From Candidatus Omnitrophota bacterium (GTDB taxonomy: Bacteria; Omnitrophota; Gorgyraeia; Gygaellales; Profunditerraquicolaceae), in NCBI GenBank assembly GCA_016208765.1, contig JACQXK010000032.1, forward strand, positions 1-54,384: a DNA stretch of 54,384 nucleotides, read 5' to 3'. This document shows positions 45,603 through 52,831 of this stretch, piece after piece. The stretch's first letter is position 1. Each line of letters starts with the position of its first letter. A program made the position numbers and the translations under genes. The notes beneath the pieces are model-generated. The model was given only the letters and a program-made list of their open reading frames with translations. It made no database searches and was not told where the DNA came from.

Positions 45603-46468
45603 GCCCTCGGATGAGCCTTATCATAAACGTTTTTCAACTTCTCGGTAGTCAAGTGCGTGTAAATCTGCGTTGTAGATAAATTGGCATGCCCCAAAAGTTC
45701 CTGAACAGTCCTTAAATCCGCCCCCCGGTTTAATAAATGCGTTGCAAAAGAATGCCTGAAAGTATGCGGCGATATGCCATGCAGTATGCCAACCTTGTTC
45801 AAATATTTCTTAACAATATTCCTGACGCCTCTGGTGGTGATACGCTTTCCATTCTTATTTAGAAATATGGCTTCTGACTTAATTTTCTTTTTATCACAAT
45901 ACTTCCTGATCGCACAAAGCGCTGTTTCTCCAATCGGCACAATCCGTTCTTTCTTGCCCTTGCCAAAGACCTTGGCAATACCGCTTATAACATCTACGTC
46001 CTCGTTATTCAATCTGACAAGCTCAGAAATACGTATCCCGGTAGAATAAAAAGTTTCCAAAATCGCCCGGTCGCGCAAGCCATGCTCATCCTTTTCATCC
46101 TTGCCAAAGGCAGAATCAATTACCCTTGAGACCTCTTCTTCAGTCATAAATGAAGGCAAGTGTTTATCTAATTTTGGGCTTGATAAAATCAGGATCGGAT
46201 TAACCTTTAAATAACCTTCGCGAGTAAGAAAACGAAAAAAACTACGCAGCGCAGACAGGTGCCTGCCGATTGAACGGTTACCAAGGTGCTTTTCTTTTAA
46301 CACGGCAAGATACTTGCGCAAAACAAGATAATCAATTTTATCCAATGCAATCTCGCCTATATAATTCCTGAAATCTTCTAAATCTAATTTATAATTAAGA
46401 ATGGTGTGCTCGGAATAATTCTTTTCTATTTCAAGATACCTGAAAAACTTTTCTATATATTTCTCCAT
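45599..46468 (-). CDS. Xer-type tyrosine recombinase
   Basis: This tyrosine recombinase resolves chromosome dimers at dif, or acts in a similar integrative event. The 289-residue length is that of XerC/XerD. The catalytic set is visible: Arg in TGIRISELVRL, Lys in KGKKERIVPI, HxxR in HTFRHSFATHLL, His in LLGHANLSTTQ and Tyr in QIYTHLT. An N-terminal SAM-like domain precedes (1-105). Whether it is XerC or XerD cannot be decided; it lies beside topA and dprA, a common location for a Xer gene in bacteria. Confidence 0.93.
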   Translation of the reverse strand: MEKYIEKFFRYLEIEKNYSEHTILNYKLDLEDFRNYIGEIALDKIDYLVLRKYLAVLKEKHLGNRSIGRHLSALRSFFRFLTREGYLKVNPILILSSPKLDKHLPSFMTEEEVSRVIDSAFGKDEKDEHGLRDRAILETFYSTGIRISELVRLNNEDVDVISGIAKVFGKGKKERIVPIGETALCAIRKYCDKKKIKSEAIFLNKNGKRITTRGVRNIVKKYLNKVGILHGISPHTFRHSFATHLLNRGADLRTVQELLGHANLSTTQIYTHLTTEKLKNVYDKAHPRA

Positions 46469-48453
46469 TACTCTTCTTTATCCTGAGGCAAAGTTTTCTC
46501 AATATGCCTGCACTTAGGAAAATTGGAACATCCAAAAAATACCCCTCTTTTTGAACGCCGTTCAATCAACTCTCCTGTGCAATCAGGCTCAGGGCATTTT
46601 ACACCGGAGGTGATTGCCTTGGAGAATTTACACTGCGGAAAACCGGAACAACTGATAAATTTGCCTCTCCTGCCCCATTTAATAATCATAGGCTTGCCGC
46701 ATTCAGGGCATATTTCATCGGTAGTAATTACTTCCCTTTTGATATTTGCCTGGGCATAATCAAGGCTGACTTTAAATGGCGCATAAAAGTCAGTTAAAAC
46801 TTTTTTTCTTTCAAGCCGCCCCTCTTCAATTTCATCAAGCTCCTCTTCCATTGCCGCGGTAAACGCAACATCCATAATCTTAGGAAAGTATTCAACCAGC
46901 ATGTCGCAAACTTTAAAGCCCAATTCAGTGGGCTGAAAATAACCTTTGATCCTGCGGATATAATCGCGCAATATAAGAGTTGAGATAATCGGGGCATAAG
47001 TTGACGGCCTGCCAATACCTGCTTCTTCCAGCGCCTTCACCAGCGAGCTGTCTGAGAAACGCGCCGGGGGCTTGGTAAAATGCTGTGAAGGGATCAATTG
47101 CATCAACTCAAGCACGTCATCTTTTGACAATTCCGGAATGACATTTTTCTTTTTATCTTCTTGCTCTCCATTATTATCCTCATCTTCTTCATTCTTACTA
47201 TATTGGGCCAGAAAACCATCAAACACGCAAATACTCCCCGATGCAGAAAACAAACAATTTCCTGCTTCAATGCTGGCCGTGGTAACCAGAAATTCTGCCG
47301 GCTTCATTTGGCTTGAGACAAAACGGTTATAAATTAATTCATAAAGTTCATATTGCTCCGGGCTCAAGAAATTTTTAAGCATTTGCGGAGGGTGGTTAAT
47401 CAAAGTAGGACGGATTGCTTCATGCGCCTCCTGCGCGCTCTTTTTTACCTTGAAAACATTTGGAGTTTCCGGAAGATAATTTTCTCCAAATTTCTGGGCT
47501 ATATAATTCCTGACGTCTTTTATCGCCTCAGGAGCCACGCGCGGAGAATCTGTACGCATATAAGTAATTAAACCAACAGGCGCTTCTTCTCCGATATCAA
47601 TACCTTCATAAAGCTGCTGTGCTACAATCATGGTTTTGGTGGAATTAAACCTGAGCTTATTAAAAGCTTCCTGTTGCAGGGTGCTGGTAATAAAAGGCGC
47701 AGTGGGATTTCTTTTCTTTTGCGTCTTTTTTATTTCACTGACAATAAACTGCTGAGCCTTGATATACTCAGCTAATTTATGGGCATCTTCATTATTCCTT
47801 AATTCTGCTTTCTCGCCTTCTATTTTATCTAACTTCGCCACAAACTGATTGTTGTCTTTTTTAAGCTCTGCTTCAATTTCCCAATACTCCTTAGGGACAA
47901 ATTTCTGAATCTGCCTTTCTCTCTCAATAATAAGGCGCAAAGCCACAGACTGCACTCTTCCGCCGCTTAAACCGCGAGCAATTTTTTTCCAAAGTAAAGG
48001 GCTTAAGAAATATCCGACGATCCGGTCAAGTATCCTGCGGCCGGCCTGCGCCTCAACCATGTTTTCATCAAAATCCCGCGGATGCTTAAACGCCTCACTC
48101 ACAGCCGCCGGAGTAATTTCATGAAAAACCACCCGGGAAACTTTCTTTCCCTTAAGGGCCCTTTTTCTGATTTGCCAGCCAATTGCCTCGCCTTCACGGT
48201 CAGGGTCAGTTGCCATATAAACCGTATCTGCTTCTTTTGCCTCTTTCTTAATGGCATTTAAGACCTTTTGCCTGCCGGAGATCACCACATACTCAGGCTC
48301 AAACCCATTTTCTATATCAACACCCATTTCTTTCTTGGGCAGGTCAATCAAATGCCCCATAGAAGAAAGCACTGTAAAATTGCTGCCTAAGATCTTGCTG
48401 ATTGTCTTTGCCTTAGTCGGAGATTCCACTATCACCAAATCTTTATTTTTCAT
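46468..48453 (-). CDS. topA: DNA topoisomerase I
   Basis: TopA relaxes negative supercoils. The 661-residue protein starts VIVESPTKAKTISKIL (Toprim), with DPDREGEAIGWQI near 85; the catalytic Tyr lies in LITYMRTDS near 300. The C terminus has two four-Cys zinc ribbons: CPECGK with CSGFPQC, and CPEPDC with CSNFPKC. It shares one base with xer and overlaps dprA by 11 nt. Confidence 0.96.
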   Translation of the reverse strand: MKNKDLVIVESPTKAKTISKILGSNFTVLSSMGHLIDLPKKEMGVDIENGFEPEYVVISGRQKVLNAIKKEAKEADTVYMATDPDREGEAIGWQIRKRALKGKKVSRVVFHEITPAAVSEAFKHPRDFDENMVEAQAGRRILDRIVGYFLSPLLWKKIARGLSGGRVQSVALRLIIERERQIQKFVPKEYWEIEAELKKDNNQFVAKLDKIEGEKAELRNNEDAHKLAEYIKAQQFIVSEIKKTQKKRNPTAPFITSTLQQEAFNKLRFNSTKTMIVAQQLYEGIDIGEEAPVGLITYMRTDSPRVAPEAIKDVRNYIAQKFGENYLPETPNVFKVKKSAQEAHEAIRPTLINHPPQMLKNFLSPEQYELYELIYNRFVSSQMKPAEFLVTTASIEAGNCLFSASGSICVFDGFLAQYSKNEEDEDNNGEQEDKKKNVIPELSKDDVLELMQLIPSQHFTKPPARFSDSSLVKALEEAGIGRPSTYAPIISTLILRDYIRRIKGYFQPTELGFKVCDMLVEYFPKIMDVAFTAAMEEELDEIEEGRLERKKVLTDFYAPFKVSLDYAQANIKREVITTDEICPECGKPMIIKWGRRGKFISCSGFPQCKFSKAITSGVKCPEPDCTGELIERRSKRGVFFGCSNFPKCRHIEKTLPQDKEE

Positions 48454-49549
48454 GACTACTCCTTACAAAAAGTTTTCCGGGAAGCTGCTTTACTATCTTC
48501 TTTAACTGTAACCTTAAAAGTATATCAGAAATCCTGATAATGTCCAGTTTCGCCCTTTCAACCAGCTCATCCAGAGAAACAGGCTGCTCAGATAAAAAAG
48601 AAAAAACACCACTCTCTTCCCCACCATCTAACCCTGGAGTAATCGGCAGCTTGCTTCTTCTTTCCTGCAGCAAAGGCTGATCAAACTGAAAAGAAAATTC
48701 TTCCAGAATATCTTCAACAGAAGAAACCAGTTTAGCCCCTTGTTTTATCAATTCATTTGTGCCAAAAGAATTATCTGAATCAATTTTCCCGGGAAGCGCA
48801 AAAACTTCCCTGCCCTGCTCAAGGGCAAAATCAGCAGTAATTAACGCACCGCTTCTTTTTGCCGCCTCTACAACCAATACTCCCATGCTTAAACCGCTGA
48901 CAACGCGGTTGCGACGGGGGAAATTATGCGGTAGCGGCAAAATATCCAGCCCAAATTCGGAAACCACCGCACCATTTGCTGCAATCTCTTCTGATAAAGC
49001 CCGGTTCTCTGGAGGATAAAGCTGATTAAAGCCACTCCCCATAACAGCAATTGTCCTTGCCCTTGCCTTTAACGCTCCTTTATGTGCAGCAGTATCAATG
49101 CCCCGCGCCATTCCGGAAATAATACTAAAACCTGCCTCAGCTAAACCTTGCGCAAATTTCTCAGCGCTGGAAATCCCATAAAAAGAAGCCCTGCGGCTTC
49201 CAACAATAGCAATGCTTTTTTCGTCTTTTTCCTCCAGCCTGCCTTTTATATAAAGCACGAGCGGCGGGCTGGGAATATTATTCAGGCTCGCAGGATAACC
49301 AGGCTCTCCTAATATTAAAATGCCTAAACCAAGTTTCTTTGCCCGGATAAATTCTTTATTTATGGTATTCTTCTTTAAACCGGTGATTTTTCTGGAAACT
49401 TTTTCATCAAGGCCGCAGGCACGCAATTTCTCTAAGGGCGCCTTAAAGATATTTTCTGGCTTATTAAAAAACTGTAGCAGCCTCTCCAACTTCACGCTGC
49501 CGATATCTGTAACCAGATTCAAGGCAACAAAGGCTTCTTGGCGGGTCAT
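48443..49549 (-). CDS. dprA: DNA-processing protein DprA/Smf
   Basis: DprA protects incoming single-stranded DNA and loads RecA during transformation; many non-competent bacteria keep it. The 368-residue protein has an N-terminal HhH region (about 1-60), a Rossmann-like domain with IAIVGSRRASFYGISSAEKF and GMARGIDTAAHKGAL (near 145), NRVVSGLS, and a C-terminal winged helix (about 305-368). It lies directly before topA, as in many bacteria. No com genes are in the window. Confidence 0.95.
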   Translation of the reverse strand: MTRQEAFVALNLVTDIGSVKLERLLQFFNKPENIFKAPLEKLRACGLDEKVSRKITGLKKNTINKEFIRAKKLGLGILILGEPGYPASLNNIPSPPLVLYIKGRLEEKDEKSIAIVGSRRASFYGISSAEKFAQGLAEAGFSIISGMARGIDTAAHKGALKARARTIAVMGSGFNQLYPPENRALSEEIAANGAVVSEFGLDILPLPHNFPRRNRVVSGLSMGVLVVEAAKRSGALITADFALEQGREVFALPGKIDSDNSFGTNELIKQGAKLVSSVEDILEEFSFQFDQPLLQERRSKLPITPGLDGGEESGVFSFLSEQPVSLDELVERAKLDIIRISDILLRLQLKKIVKQLPGKLFVRSSHEK

Positions 49550-50067
49550 TTTGTTTTTGGAATAAACCTCAAAATCCTGCTTACCACCTGTTTAATTGAA
49601 ATTTTAGAGGTATCTATAATTTTATGCGCTGCGGCATAATAAGGGGCGCGTAACTTCAATAATAGTGAAATCTGTTTCTTGGGGTCTTTTACATTTAACA
49701 AAGGCCTGTGTGCAAACCCAGCTGTCCTTTTTAAAATTACCTCAGGAGCGGCTTCTAAACAAATAAGCATTCCTGTTTCCTTCATTATTTTTATATTTTC
49801 CGGGTCAATTACCACACCGCCACCGCAGGCAACAATAAATCCTTTCTGCTGGCTGATTTCCTTTAAAGCCTGTTTTTCTACTTTACGAAAATAAGGCTCT
49901 CCCTCTTTGGAAAATATATCAGCGATCATTCTCTTTTCTCTTAACTCAATTAATTCATCCAAATCAAGAAATTGCCACTTCTTTAATTTAGCCAGTTCCC
50001 TGCCTACCGCGCTTTTACCGCTTCCCATAAAGCCTACTAAATATATATTGCTCATTTTTAAGGACAT
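49546..50067 (-). CDS. aroK: Shikimate kinase
   Basis: AroK phosphorylates shikimate in the chorismate pathway. The 173-residue protein has Walker A GFMGSGKSAVGREL, DLDELIE near 36, EPYFRKVE near 58, the ACGGGVVID motif near 80 and HRPLLN in the lid. The first ATG (50067) and a Met four codons later (50055) are both possible and neither has a clear ribosome-binding site. aroC lies one gene upstream in transcription, so both are probably part of a shared shikimate unit broken only by spoVG. Confidence 0.95.
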   Translation of the reverse strand: MSLKMSNIYLVGFMGSGKSAVGRELAKLKKWQFLDLDELIELREKRMIADIFSKEGEPYFRKVEKQALKEISQQKGFIVACGGGVVIDPENIKIMKETGMLICLEAAPEVILKRTAGFAHRPLLNVKDPKKQISLLLKLRAPYYAAAHKIIDTSKISIKQVVSRILRFIPKTK

Positions 50068-50077
50068 ATTTACTAAC

Positions 50078-50121
50078 CGTCATTGCGGGCAATGCGCTTC
50101 ACTGCAAAGCTCGCAACGACG
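50078..50121. repeat. REP-like imperfect inverted repeat
   Basis: CGTCATTGCG at 50078-50087 and CGCAACGACG at 50112-50121 form an imperfect inverted pair (nine of ten positions), with GCGGGCAATGCGC between. It sits in the aroK-spoVG gap and has the look of the CGTCATTGCGAGC-type intergenic repeats found in many bacterial genomes. Confidence 0.55.
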
Positions 50122-50138
50122 ATTATTAGATTACCGCA

Positions 50139-50396
50139 TTACTCCTGATAAGCTCCCAAAACCACTTTACTCAGAACCTGTTTTGCCTCTTCAGTGGCAG
50201 GATAAAAACAATCATACCACTTTCCATCCTTGGATTTTTCCTGAGGCATGGAAACAAAACACCCGTTCCTGCCCTCAACCACCTTCAGGCCTTTAACGAT
50301 AAAATCACCAAGGCTGACATCCACAAAAGCCTTCAACTTTGATTCGCCTTCAAAACGATGTAACCGCACGACCTTTAAAGCTGCTTCTTCTAACAT
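50139..50396 (-). CDS. spoVG: SpoVG-family RNA/DNA-binding regulator
   Basis: The 85-residue protein matches SpoVG: RLHRFEGESKLKAFVDVSL at the start, DFIVKGLKVVEGRNGCFVSM near 30 and SKDGKWYDCFYPA, then an alpha-helical tail. SpoVG proteins bind DNA and RNA and regulate cell division, virulence or envelope genes in Firmicutes, spirochaetes and others. I start at the ATG at 50396 because a GGGG site lies 8 nt upstream; a GTG at 50405 is possible but has no spacing for a ribosome-binding site. It has its own probable promoter and a palindromic leader. The role here is inferred only from the family. Confidence 0.88.
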   Translation of the reverse strand: MLEEAALKVVRLHRFEGESKLKAFVDVSLGDFIVKGLKVVEGRNGCFVSMPQEKSKDGKWYDCFYPATEEAKQVLSKVVLGAYQE

Positions 50397-50420
50397 CCCA
50401 ATCACCCCTTTCTATTTTTT

Positions 50421-50490
50421 CCCGGCGTTTCTCCGGGACAAGTTCGGACATATGACTTACATCCGCTTTCGCTTTGTAAATCATGTCCTC
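50421..50490. repeat. Palindromic leader element upstream of spoVG
   Basis: Two fold-backs lie in the spoVG leader: a perfect hairpin CCCGG/CCGGG (50421-50437) and an imperfect larger one in which GGACATGATTTAC and GTAAGTCATATGTCC face each other (about 50447-50488). On the minus strand, a 44-codon frame starting at the ATG at 50484 runs through the element and into spoVG in another reading frame; it may be a leader peptide or chance. Confidence 0.45.
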
Positions 50491-50521
50491 ACTCTAATAG
50501 ACACATAAGGAGTGATTTTCT

Positions 50522-50550
50522 AACATAAATTTCTAATAAATTTTCATCAA
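50522..50550 (-). promoter_or_regulatory. Possible promoter of spoVG
   Basis: TTGATG (50545-50550) and TATGTT (50522-50527) on the minus strand with a 17-nt spacer, four of six matches in each box. It would give a leader of about 120 nt containing the palindromes at 50421-50490. Confidence 0.35.
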
Positions 50551-50593
50551 ACAAGAAAGAACGAATTCAAGAAAACAATTCTCCGATACAAAA

Positions 50594-51640
50594 TTAGGAC
50601 AACTTAATCCTTTTTTTGTAATAAAGCAGGGCTCTTTTTATATCTTCCAGGTTATCCCCGCCAAACTTTTCAAGCATTGCCTCTGCCAAACAATAATTAA
50701 CAGCTGCTTCAGCAACCACTCCGGCAGCCTCAACTACACAGGTATCAGAGCGCTCAACCGCAGCCTTTGAGGCTTTTTTATTTAAAATATTTACAGAATC
50801 AAGCGGCTGCATCAACGTACAAATCGGTTTCATGCATGCACGCAGAATTATATCTTCGCCGTTAGAAATACCTCCTTCAATACCGCCGGCATTATTGCTT
50901 TCCCGGGTGAACCATTTATCTTTACTGTAATAAATCGCATCATGCGTTTCTGAGCCAAGGCGCTGGGCATAACCAAACCCAAGGCCGACCTCTACTGCCT
51001 TAATCCCCGGGATAGACATAACACCCTGCGCTAATTTACCATCCAGCCTGCGGTCAGGTTGAACATAACTGCCCAAGCCAACCGGGACATTTTTCGCTGT
51101 CACTTCAAAGATCCCCCCAAGAGTATCTTTATTTTTAATTGCCTCTTTTATTGCTCCCTTAATTGCCTGCCCGTCGATTTCTCCTCCCACAGATAACACC
51201 CTGCTTGAAACATTAATTCCAAACCCATCAAGAAATATTTTACATACCGCTCCAATTGCCACAGTAGCGGCGGTGCTGCGTGCAGACGCCCTCTCCAAGA
51301 CCTCACGAATATCACTAAACCCGTATTTTAGCAGCCCTGCCAGATCTGCATGCCCCGGGCGAGGACAAAGCACTTTATGCAATTTCTCAATACTTGCGTC
51401 TTTATTTTGAATCAACAAAGTGACTGGGCTACCAAGCGTAATATTATTTTTTAACCCGGAAATTACCTGCGCAGAGTCTTTTTCAATCTGCATCCGCTTC
51501 CCGCGGCCAAAACCCGCTTGCCTGCGCTTAAGCTCACTATTAATCTTGGCAGAATCTATCCTAAGCCCTGCCGGCATTCCTTCCAAAATTGCAATAATCG
51601 CCTTGCCATGCGATTCACCTGCGGTTAAATAACGCAACAT
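50594..51640 (-). CDS. aroC: Chorismate synthase
   Basis: AroC converts EPSP to chorismate using reduced FMN. The start MLRYLTAGESHGKAIIAILE at the ATG at 51640 has an AGGAGG site 7 nt upstream; the frame is open to 51715, but the extra 25 residues are not part of the enzyme. Other motifs are GFGRGKRMQIEKD near 47, RPGHADLAGLLKYG near 105 and the ERASARSTAATVAIGA segment near 127. The 348-residue length is normal. aroK lies two genes away. Confidence 0.97.
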   Translation of the reverse strand: MLRYLTAGESHGKAIIAILEGMPAGLRIDSAKINSELKRRQAGFGRGKRMQIEKDSAQVISGLKNNITLGSPVTLLIQNKDASIEKLHKVLCPRPGHADLAGLLKYGFSDIREVLERASARSTAATVAIGAVCKIFLDGFGINVSSRVLSVGGEIDGQAIKGAIKEAIKNKDTLGGIFEVTAKNVPVGLGSYVQPDRRLDGKLAQGVMSIPGIKAVEVGLGFGYAQRLGSETHDAIYYSKDKWFTRESNNAGGIEGGISNGEDIILRACMKPICTLMQPLDSVNILNKKASKAAVERSDTCVVEAAGVVAEAAVNYCLAEAMLEKFGGDNLEDIKRALLYYKKRIKLS

Positions 51641-51650
51641 AAATCCTCCT

Positions 51651-52217
51651 TTACTTCCATAACCCTCTTTTGTTTTCCCTTGCTTCATTATATAACTTCT
51701 CAAATAAATCCGCATACTTTACATTTGGCGGAAAAGTCAGCAAAGACGCATATCCTTGTTTTACAATTTCAGCGTTAACAAATGTTCCGTCTTTTAAATA
51801 CACATAAGCAAGAAGCCGCTTATATCTATCATACCTGTCCACATCAAACTCAAGGCTTACGTGCTTGCCCTGAACAAGATTCTTGGTAAATTCATAAGAC
51901 TGTTTTCCTAATTGCTGGATAGTGTTTATGTCTTGCCTTGAACGTTTTGCGTCGCGATGAAGCTTGGCTGATTCATGCATTTCAGGAGTATCAATACCGA
52001 TAAGCCTCACCCTTTCCCCGCTATCTAACAAAAGAGTATCTCCGTCAACAACCCGTTTAACTAAAATATCTGCGTAGTTATAATTCCTTCCAACAGGGAT
52101 TGAAATATTAACTTCTTCGGAATATTTGTGGTCTACATCAAGATCTCCGGAATAAAGCAAACTTACCCCCAACAACAACGCCCCAACTAAAAATAAAAGC
52201 AAATTAACCTTTTTCAA
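51651..52217 (-). CDS. Secreted or membrane-anchored thermonuclease (SNase-like)
   Basis: The 188-residue protein has an N-terminal hydrophobic segment (about 4-22) that acts as a signal or anchor, and a staphylococcal-nuclease domain with RVVDGDTLLLDSGERVRLIG (near 57), DTPEMHES near 77, and DVDRYDRYKRLLAYVYL near 127, containing the usual Arg/Glu/Asp active-site set (the catalytic Glu and second Arg appear conserved). It degrades nucleic acid outside the cytoplasm. It ends 10 nt before the aroC start. Confidence 0.9.
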   Translation of the reverse strand: MKKVNLLLFLVGALLLGVSLLYSGDLDVDHKYSEEVNISIPVGRNYNYADILVKRVVDGDTLLLDSGERVRLIGIDTPEMHESAKLHRDAKRSRQDINTIQQLGKQSYEFTKNLVQGKHVSLEFDVDRYDRYKRLLAYVYLKDGTFVNAEIVKQGYASLLTFPPNVKYADLFEKLYNEARENKRGLWK

Positions 52218-52229
52218 TTCATCCTCCTT

Positions 52230-52781
52230 TTAAAGTTGGCTGGCAATAATTCCTGCCAAAACCACAACATCTTCAATACAAAATATCTTAGTAACGCTGC
52301 GGTCAAAGAAAATATTTGCATCGGGCCCAAAGTCTTCATCTGCCTTCCAAAGCTTAATCATAACCGGAACACCTTCAAATGCTTCAAGGATAATCCCACC
52401 ATCGGCCTCTTCAATTAATTTTCCATTAAATCTCTTAACAAGAGAAGAAATTGCCTTGGGATTTAGGCCATATTTACGGATGATCGGGTCAATTGAGCGT
52501 TTCTTAAAAGCAGCGTAATAGCCCTCAATACCGCTAAGCTCGCGGAAAGTAAGCCATTCTCCTGTAACCAAAGCCAGGCCATTTAATTTTTGTGCCAGAT
52601 AATGCAAGATTAAAATCGCGGTGAAATCTTTAGCAGGAACATTGCAAGACAAAGAAAATACTTCTTTTTTATCCAAATCCACGATATATTCATCAGCAAG
52701 AAATTTTACCGAGGCATTCTTGGAAAGACCAAACTTACTTAATTCCGCCCAGGCTTTATTTTTAGCGATATCATAGCTCAT
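52230..52781 (-). CDS. DUF3786 protein
   Basis: The 183-residue protein matches DUF3786: FLADEYIVDLDKKEVF near 28, ILILHYLAQKLNGLALVTGE near 56, TFRELSGIEGYYAAFKKRS near 79 and VMIKLWKADEDFGPDANIFF near 140. This domain is common in anaerobes and is often found beside corrinoid and CO-dehydrogenase genes, but no such genes are here. Function unknown. A promoter 7 nt from the ATG (52789-52816) would give a transcript almost without leader. Confidence 0.85.
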   Translation of the reverse strand: MSYDIAKNKAWAELSKFGLSKNASVKFLADEYIVDLDKKEVFSLSCNVPAKDFTAILILHYLAQKLNGLALVTGEWLTFRELSGIEGYYAAFKKRSIDPIIRKYGLNPKAISSLVKRFNGKLIEEADGGIILEAFEGVPVMIKLWKADEDFGPDANIFFDRSVTKIFCIEDVVVLAGIIASQL

Positions 52782-52788
52782 TAAATTT

Positions 52789-52816
52789 ATTTTACTATTT
52801 TTTATCCATAAATCAA
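52789..52816 (-). promoter_or_regulatory. Promoter of the DUF3786 gene, near-leaderless
   Basis: TTGATT (52811-52816) and TAAAAT (52789-52794) on the minus strand are 16 nt apart, and the -10 box ends only 7 nt before the ATG at 52781. No Shine-Dalgarno sequence is present, which fits leaderless translation. Confidence 0.45.
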
Positions 52817-52818
52817 TC

Positions 52819-52829
52819 TATAATATAAT
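52819..52829 (+). promoter_or_regulatory. Overlapping -10 boxes just before the helicase start
   Basis: TATAAT occurs twice in overlapping copies (52819-52824 and 52824-52829) just before the ATG at 52832. Using the first copy, transcription would start at the start codon itself. The -35 region is weak, and there is no Shine-Dalgarno sequence. Confidence 0.35.
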
Positions 52830-52831
52830 CT

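Noticed and set aside
50350-50484. 44-codon minus-strand frame before and overlapping spoVG as a gene
   Set aside because: The spacing of GAGG to its ATG is only 2 nt and the frame runs through a palindrome; kept only as part of a finding.
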